In this document: piece after piece, positions 4,857 through 8,673 of the stretch | Layout of the letters: each line of letters begins with the position of its first letter | Position numbering within the stretch: the stretch's first letter is position 1 | From: Candidatus Cloacimonadota bacterium | Lineage (GTDB): Bacteria; Cloacimonadota; Cloacimonadia; Cloacimonadales; WRIO01 | Reading direction: 5' to 3' | NCBI GenBank assembly: GCA_017998585.1 | Contig: JAGOCT010000056.1 | Coordinates: forward strand, 1-8,673 | DNA: 8,673 bases | Notes under the pieces: generated by a model | Seen by the model: only the letters and a program-made list of their open reading frames with translations | Database searches by the model: none | What the model was told of the DNA's origin: nothing | Translations under genes and position numbers: made by a program

Positions 4857-7439
4857 ATGAGAACGAAAGCAATGCTATTGCTGATACTACTCTTTTTAGT
4901 TTTAAGTTTATTATCAGCACTCAAGGTGCCTGTAAATCAGGTAAAATCGATTCAAAATCAGGCCATTTTAGCTGACATGGCAGGATATGTCCATGTGAAT
5001 GACCAAACACTTTTATCTCAAAATATCAATCAAAACGAAAGAGATTTACCTACAGTGATGACTGGTTTTCCGTTATCATATACCAGTTCCAATACCTATA
5101 ACGGAGCGGTCTATCTGAATATGGACGATGATCCTGAACTGGAGATTCTCTTTGGAGTAGGTAAAAAGATCGTTGCTTTTAATATCGATGGAACAAATGT
5201 CCCTGGCTGGCCTGTAACAATGACTCAGTATGCCTGGGGTTCACCCGCAATTGGGGATGTAACGGGAGATGGAATCGAAGACATTGTATGTACCAGCAGA
5301 AATTCAACGAATGGCAATACTGGTTTACTATATGCGTATCATAAAGATGGCACAATCATTAGTGGTTTCCCAGTCACTCAGGCTGGGGGTGGTACAATGA
5401 ATGTTTGTCTGGCTGATTTAGCAGGAGATAATGCGCTTGAGATTCTGGTTAATGTTCGTAATGCGCCCAATGGCTGGACTTATGCCTTTACCGGCGATGG
5501 TCAGGTTTTGGAAGGCTGGCCTCAACAATTGGATACTTTTCCGGGTGCAGGTATTTCAGCCGGAGATATAAACAGTGATGGTATTACCGAAGTCATTTCT
5601 CTGTCATATAATTCTTTGTACGTTTTTAACGCAAGCGGTCAGGTACTCAACGGGTTTCCTCTCTCATTTGCAGGTACCACCTATTCCTATTCATCACCGG
5701 TTCTTGCTGATCTGGATGCAGATGGAACACGTGAAATCATCTTTGGTGGTTGCACCGATGCTGGCGGGGTTGTGTATGTTGTCAATCATGATGGAACAGT
5801 CAGAAACGGTTGGCCTAAAACGACCGGAAGTTGGATTTTTGCCACCGTTTCACTTGCAGATATTGATTTAGATGGTGAACTGGATATGATAGTGGGTGAT
5901 CAGACCTCTTCCGCTACTCCTGCTAACTATATCTATGCATGGGATAAAAATGGAACTCCTTTGAATGGTTTTCCTGCCGGACCGGTCAATGCGATATACA
6001 CTCAGGCAGGAATTGCCGATATTGACGGAGATAACAGCCCTGATATCATGATTAGCTCCAATCTTTTTACGGAAGGTTATCACTGCTTTAACAACAATGG
6101 TACGCCAAAGACCGGCTGGCCATTACCTGTTGGCACAGATGCAACAGCGGTTACAATGATGACAACACCTGTTTTTGCGGATTTTAACGGCGATGGCAAT
6201 ATTGATATTGCAGGTGCTTCAACGGGATTTTCTTCCTGGCTGGTTGAGCTTTATTTATGGGATACTGGTGTAACTTTCAATGAAGATCTTGCTTTTATGA
6301 CAATTGACGGATGCAATGTCAGACATGACGGAATGTATATCCACAGCCCTGCTTTGATTCAGTTTCCGGCACCTCATAATTTAACAGCTTCACTTGATTA
6401 TGATCAAGTCTCATTAGATTGGGATGCACCTGAGCAACGGGCATTAATTGGTTACCGAATTTACAGAGATAATGAAGCGATTGCAATCTGTGGAGTAAAT
6501 ACAACGGATTATATTGATACAAATGTTTCGCCTTTCACTTCTTATTCTTATTATGTAACGGCTGTCTATTTTAGTCCTGATGGAGAATCTCAACCATCCA
6601 ATACAATAGATATCAGCACTGGAGAACCCGTTATAGCAATAGGTCAATATTGGCTGGAAGGATTTGAATCAACAAATTTTCCTTCCTACGGCTGGCAAAA
6701 CCTGGATCAGGATACTGACACTCATAAATGGGAACCTATCTCTGAAAATGCTTATTCCGGAACAACATGCGCTACGTCAGCATCTTATATTAATAATATT
6801 GGTGCGCTGACACCCGATAACTGGCTGATTTCTCCAAAATTGATTCTTCCTTCTACTGAGGTATTAAATACAATCACATTGAGTTTTTATCTTGCAGCAG
6901 TTGATCCTGACTGGCCTGCAGAGCATTTATCCCTTTTAATCTCGACAACAGACAATCAGATTTCATCATTCCAGGCATTGGAATCATGGACACTTGATTC
7001 CGGAGCATGGGTACAAAAACAGATCGACTTGAGCGCTTATGCTGAACAAAATATCTACCTCGCTTTCAGACATCATGATTGTACAGATATGTTTATGATT
7101 AAACTGGATCATATCATTATCAATCAAACTTTAGCAGGTGATGACAATAGTTTAACACAAGTCTCCTGTAGGTTAGAGAATAACTACCCTAATCCATTTA
7201 ATCCCAGCACAACAATCGGTTATACTCTTCATAAAAACACACCTGTCATGATTGAGGTCTATAATATCAAAGGTCAAAAAGTCCGGACTCTGGTAAATGA
7301 GCAACTTTTAGCAGGGAATCATACTGTTACATGGAATGGTAAAGATCAGAATGAAAAAGAGGTTTCAAGCGGTATTTACTTCTATCGTATGACCACACCT
7401 GATTTCACTCAAACCAAGAAAATGATGCTGATAAAATAA
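4857..7439 (+). CDS. Secreted FG-GAP/VCBS-repeat, FN3 and anchor-J-like protein with C-terminal sorting domain
   Basis: This 860-residue protein is exported. It has a signal peptide (RTK, then a leucine-rich core, likely cleavage after Ala21). Residues ~81 to ~480 hold eight FG-GAP/VCBS-like repeats, each with a calcium-loop motif of the form D-x-D-x-D-G-x-x-E/D (TGDGIEDI, DADGTREI, DLDGELDM, NGDGNIDI) and, except the last, ending in G-W/F-P (PGWPV, SGFPV, NGWPK, NGFPA); these should fold as a beta-propeller. A fibronectin III domain follows at ~503-590 (PHNLTASLDYDQVSLDWDAP, YRIYRDNE, SYSYYVTAVY). Residues ~598-757 resemble the choice-of-anchor-J/cleaved-adhesin domain (EGFESTNFPSYGWQNLD, PDNWLISPKL, YLAFRHHDC). 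A FlgD-Ig-like sorting domain ends the protein at 773-860 (NNYPNPFNPSTTIGY, VYNIKGQKVRTL, SGIYFYRM, KKMMLIK). Such ends target cargo for surface display or release; no secretion machinery is in the window. The start has AGGGAGGA at 4846-4853. A structural, adhesive or polymer-binding role is plausible; no catalytic motif is evident. Confidence 0.92.
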   Translation: MRTKAMLLLILLFLVLSLLSALKVPVNQVKSIQNQAILADMAGYVHVNDQTLLSQNINQNERDLPTVMTGFPLSYTSSNTYNGAVYLNMDDDPELEILFGVGKKIVAFNIDGTNVPGWPVTMTQYAWGSPAIGDVTGDGIEDIVCTSRNSTNGNTGLLYAYHKDGTIISGFPVTQAGGGTMNVCLADLAGDNALEILVNVRNAPNGWTYAFTGDGQVLEGWPQQLDTFPGAGISAGDINSDGITEVISLSYNSLYVFNASGQVLNGFPLSFAGTTYSYSSPVLADLDADGTREIIFGGCTDAGGVVYVVNHDGTVRNGWPKTTGSWIFATVSLADIDLDGELDMIVGDQTSSATPANYIYAWDKNGTPLNGFPAGPVNAIYTQAGIADIDGDNSPDIMISSNLFTEGYHCFNNNGTPKTGWPLPVGTDATAVTMMTTPVFADFNGDGNIDIAGASTGFSSWLVELYLWDTGVTFNEDLAFMTIDGCNVRHDGMYIHSPALIQFPAPHNLTASLDYDQVSLDWDAPEQRALIGYRIYRDNEAIAICGVNTTDYIDTNVSPFTSYSYYVTAVYFSPDGESQPSNTIDISTGEPVIAIGQYWLEGFESTNFPSYGWQNLDQDTDTHKWEPISENAYSGTTCATSASYINNIGALTPDNWLISPKLILPSTEVLNTITLSFYLAAVDPDWPAEHLSLLISTTDNQISSFQALESWTLDSGAWVQKQIDLSAYAEQNIYLAFRHHDCTDMFMIKLDHIIINQTLAGDDNSLTQVSCRLENNYPNPFNPSTTIGYTLHKNTPVMIEVYNIKGQKVRTLVNEQLLAGNHTVTWNGKDQNEKEVSSGIYFYRMTTPDFTQTKKMMLIK

Positions 7440-7481
7440 CAGCCATTTCATAAAACAAACAGGAAACTTGACTAAGGTTAG

Positions 7482-7510
7482 GGGGTGTCGATCATTACGA
7501 CACCCCTACT
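7482..7510 (+). terminator. Terminator hairpin after the large secreted protein
   Basis: GGGGTGTCG (7482-7490) pairs perfectly with CGACACCCC (7498-7506) around a seven-base loop, 42 bases past the stop codon of the secreted protein. The stem is GC-rich and stands out in this AT-rich DNA. The tail (TACTTTC) is poor in T, so termination may be partial or factor-assisted. It could instead be the end of a dispersed intergenic repeat. Confidence 0.6.
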
Positions 7511-7641
7511 TTCAAAACTGGGTATGCAGTTTTCACGGACACAACCATTATGCCTTTTCTCTGGGGCTTATTGCGAAATCTATCTTTGATAAGCAGGATG
7601 CGAATAAGATTCATGGAAAAAGGTTTGTAGCAGCAAGATAA
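7498..7641 (+). other. Possible decayed coding remnant in intergenic DNA
   Basis: The frame ending at TAA 7639-7641 reads ...FHGHNHYAFSLGLIAKSIF, then DKQDANKIHGKRFVAAR. This looks like the C-terminal end of a real protein rather than random translation. No start codon with a Shine-Dalgarno leads into it, and upstream it merges with the terminator hairpin. Another frame gives a 26-codon ATG run (7550-7630) without a ribosome site. It could be a gene remnant, a short dispersed repeat or chance; I cannot name a parent family. Confidence 0.2.
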
Positions 7642-7650
7642 TTGGAATAA

Positions 7651-7678
7651 ATTTTGCATATTTTATTTATGCCAAAAT
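7651..7678. promoter_or_regulatory. Inverted repeat before the right-edge gene
   Basis: ATTTTGCATA (7651-7660) and TATGCCAAAAT (7668-7678) are reverse complements apart from one extra base, around a seven-base spacer. The dyad lies directly before the TAATAT -10-like sequence (7678-7683) and the Shine-Dalgarno (7685-7692) of the gene at 7697. TTGCAT at 7654-7659 could act as a weak -35 box with 18-base spacing. It is therefore a candidate operator, or a leader hairpin if transcription starts further upstream. Confidence 0.35.
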
Positions 7679-7696
7679 AATATAGGGGAGGATTCT

Positions 7697-8673
7697 ATGA
7701 AGAACCTAAGTATGTTTTTTATTTTTTTGAGCCTGTTCAGTGGTGTATGGGCAATGAATGTATGGCCTGAACCTGTGATGATTCAGGAAACAGATTATTA
7801 TCAAAACGATAAAGCGTCTGTCGTCATCGGTAATAATACCATTGTAGTCTGGACAGATTTCAGAGAAAACCATCATGCACTTTATGCTCAAAAGTTATCA
7901 GAAACAGGTCAAAAGCTCTGGGATCCGGAAGGTGTAAAGGTTGCTGAGGGTGTATCAAATCAAAGAAAGCACAAGATTATTGCCAGTTCAGATGGCGGTG
8001 TCATTATCATTTGGAAAGAGTATTATGGGACATCCTATCAATCGGAACCTAATTACTTAGTGGCACAAAAACTAGATATGAATGGTAGCAAGCTATGGTT
8101 AAATTGTGGTAAGGTTATCTACAGTCAAACTGATCCGATCAATCAGCTTCCATCCATGTTTTCAGATATCTATGGAGGATTATATCTGACAGAATTTTCA
8201 ACAGGGTACAACTCTTTTAACAATCATGTCATCCATGTTGACAGTGAAGGAGAAGAGAGCGTATCTTTTTCGTTTGATTTTACAGAGACAAATGGACAGT
8301 TGAAAAAAGCAATCTTTCATTCAGAAGGTTTCTTTGTTGCAGTTTACAAAGAACAGAACCAATATAAAATGGCAAAGTTTGATACATTGGGGAATCATAT
8401 CTCAACCCCTGTCATTTTGGGATCACAGATGAACAGTGATCTCATTCTTAAAATAAACGAAAGTAATCGTACAATTGCAATATGGGTTGAAAACAACAGT
8501 ATAAAAGCACAGATTTTATTTGCTAATGGGACAGCAGCATTATCAGCAAATCATATTCTGTTTAATGGTAATCCTGAGCCACATTTATCACAGTTTGAAT
8601 CAGGGGCCGACAAGTCTATGCTATTGTTTAAATGGGGTGTAAATGGTTATTTTATTATTAAATTAAGCGATAG
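7697..8673 (+). CDS. Secreted beta-propeller-like protein (N-terminal part, cut by window edge)
   Basis: The first 325 codons of an exported protein are present; the frame is still open at the right edge (the final TAG letters are out of frame). A signal peptide is clear (MKNLSMFFIFLSLFSGVWA, likely cleaved after Ala19). The mature part is built of repeats of about 45-60 residues that each begin with a hydrophobic strand and, in the first two, end in 'YAQKL...G.KLW': VVWTDFRENHHALYAQKLSE (50-69), VIIIWKEYYG...LVAQKLDMNGSKLW, then LYLTEFSTGY, FFVAVYKEQNQ, TIAIWVENNSIKAQIL and SMLLFKWGVNGYFIIKL. This V-W-x-D-x-R...Y-A-Q-K pattern is familiar from exported propeller proteins of the same bacterial group, which usually end in the sorting domain seen in the neighbouring 4857-7439 gene; that end lies outside the window. 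GGGGAGGA at 7685-7692 fixes the start. Its exact function is unknown; an extracellular role beside its neighbour is likely. Confidence 0.85.
   Translation, partial: MKNLSMFFIFLSLFSGVWAMNVWPEPVMIQETDYYQNDKASVVIGNNTIVVWTDFRENHHALYAQKLSETGQKLWDPEGVKVAEGVSNQRKHKIIASSDGGVIIIWKEYYGTSYQSEPNYLVAQKLDMNGSKLWLNCGKVIYSQTDPINQLPSMFSDIYGGLYLTEFSTGYNSFNNHVIHVDSEGEESVSFSFDFTETNGQLKKAIFHSEGFFVAVYKEQNQYKMAKFDTLGNHISTPVILGSQMNSDLILKINESNRTIAIWVENNSIKAQILFANGTAALSANHILFNGNPEPHLSQFESGADKSMLLFKWGVNGYFIIKLSD

Noticed and set aside
7706..7891. Minus-strand open frame of 61 codons
   Set aside because: Antisense to the well-supported secreted-protein gene at 7697, with no ribosome site.
8671..8673. TAG at the last three bases as a stop codon for the right-edge gene
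   Set aside because: The T belongs to the codon GAT (8669-8671); AG starts the next, incomplete codon, so the frame is still open.
1..8673. CRISPR array, tRNA, rRNA, insertion sequence or prophage genes
   Set aside because: No regularly spaced direct repeats, cloverleaf-like segments, transposase motifs or phage-type genes were visible on either strand.

Overview
The window is AT-rich bacterial DNA. Gene signals are clear: strong purine-rich Shine-Dalgarno sites, ATG starts and short intergenic gaps. Two of the three rightmost genes encode exported beta-propeller-type proteins. The complete one ends in a 'YPNPFNP...' C-terminal domain (FlgD-Ig-like / type IX-type sorting domain) closing in a basic tail. 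Together with the AT richness this fits the Fibrobacterota-Chlorobiota-Bacteroidota group, and a Cloacimonadota-like organism is my best guess. That placement is inference; no rRNA or other phylogenetic marker is present.

Layout: everything left of about position 4100 is on the minus strand and everything right of about 4360 is on the plus strand, so 4100-4359 is a divergent promoter region. From left to right: (1) the N-terminal 200 codons of a cytoplasmic prolyl oligopeptidase, running off the left edge (1-602, minus); (2) a gene-free stretch (603-968) holding its promoter and a strong intrinsic terminator; (3) an exported protein of unknown function (969-2000, minus); (4) a PLP-dependent fold-type I aminotransferase of the LysN/2-aminoadipate type (2222-3448, minus); (5) a TetR-family repressor (3518-4099, minus); (6) a YciI-like protein (4360-4773, plus); (7) an 860-residue secreted protein with eight FG-GAP/VCBS-like repeats, a fibronectin III domain, a choice-of-anchor-J-like domain and a C-terminal sorting domain (4857-7439, plus); (8) a 257-base gap with a terminator hairpin, a possible decayed reading frame and an inverted repeat; (9) the first 325 codons of another secreted beta-propeller-like protein, running off the right edge (7697-8673, plus).

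The most interesting signal is regulatory. The TetR gene and the aminotransferase gene each carry, just before the start codon, the same 18-base dyad of consensus AAAGAAC-N4-GTTCTTT, followed in both cases by T6-ATT on the plus strand. The copy before the TetR gene overlaps its predicted transcription start and contains its Shine-Dalgarno in the central spacer. I read this as an autoregulated two-gene module in which the TetR protein controls itself and an amino-acid aminotransferase. It would be an unfused counterpart of MocR-type regulators, which join a GntR helix-turn-helix to an aminotransferase domain. The effector is unknown.

No tRNA, rRNA, CRISPR array, insertion sequence or phage gene was found.
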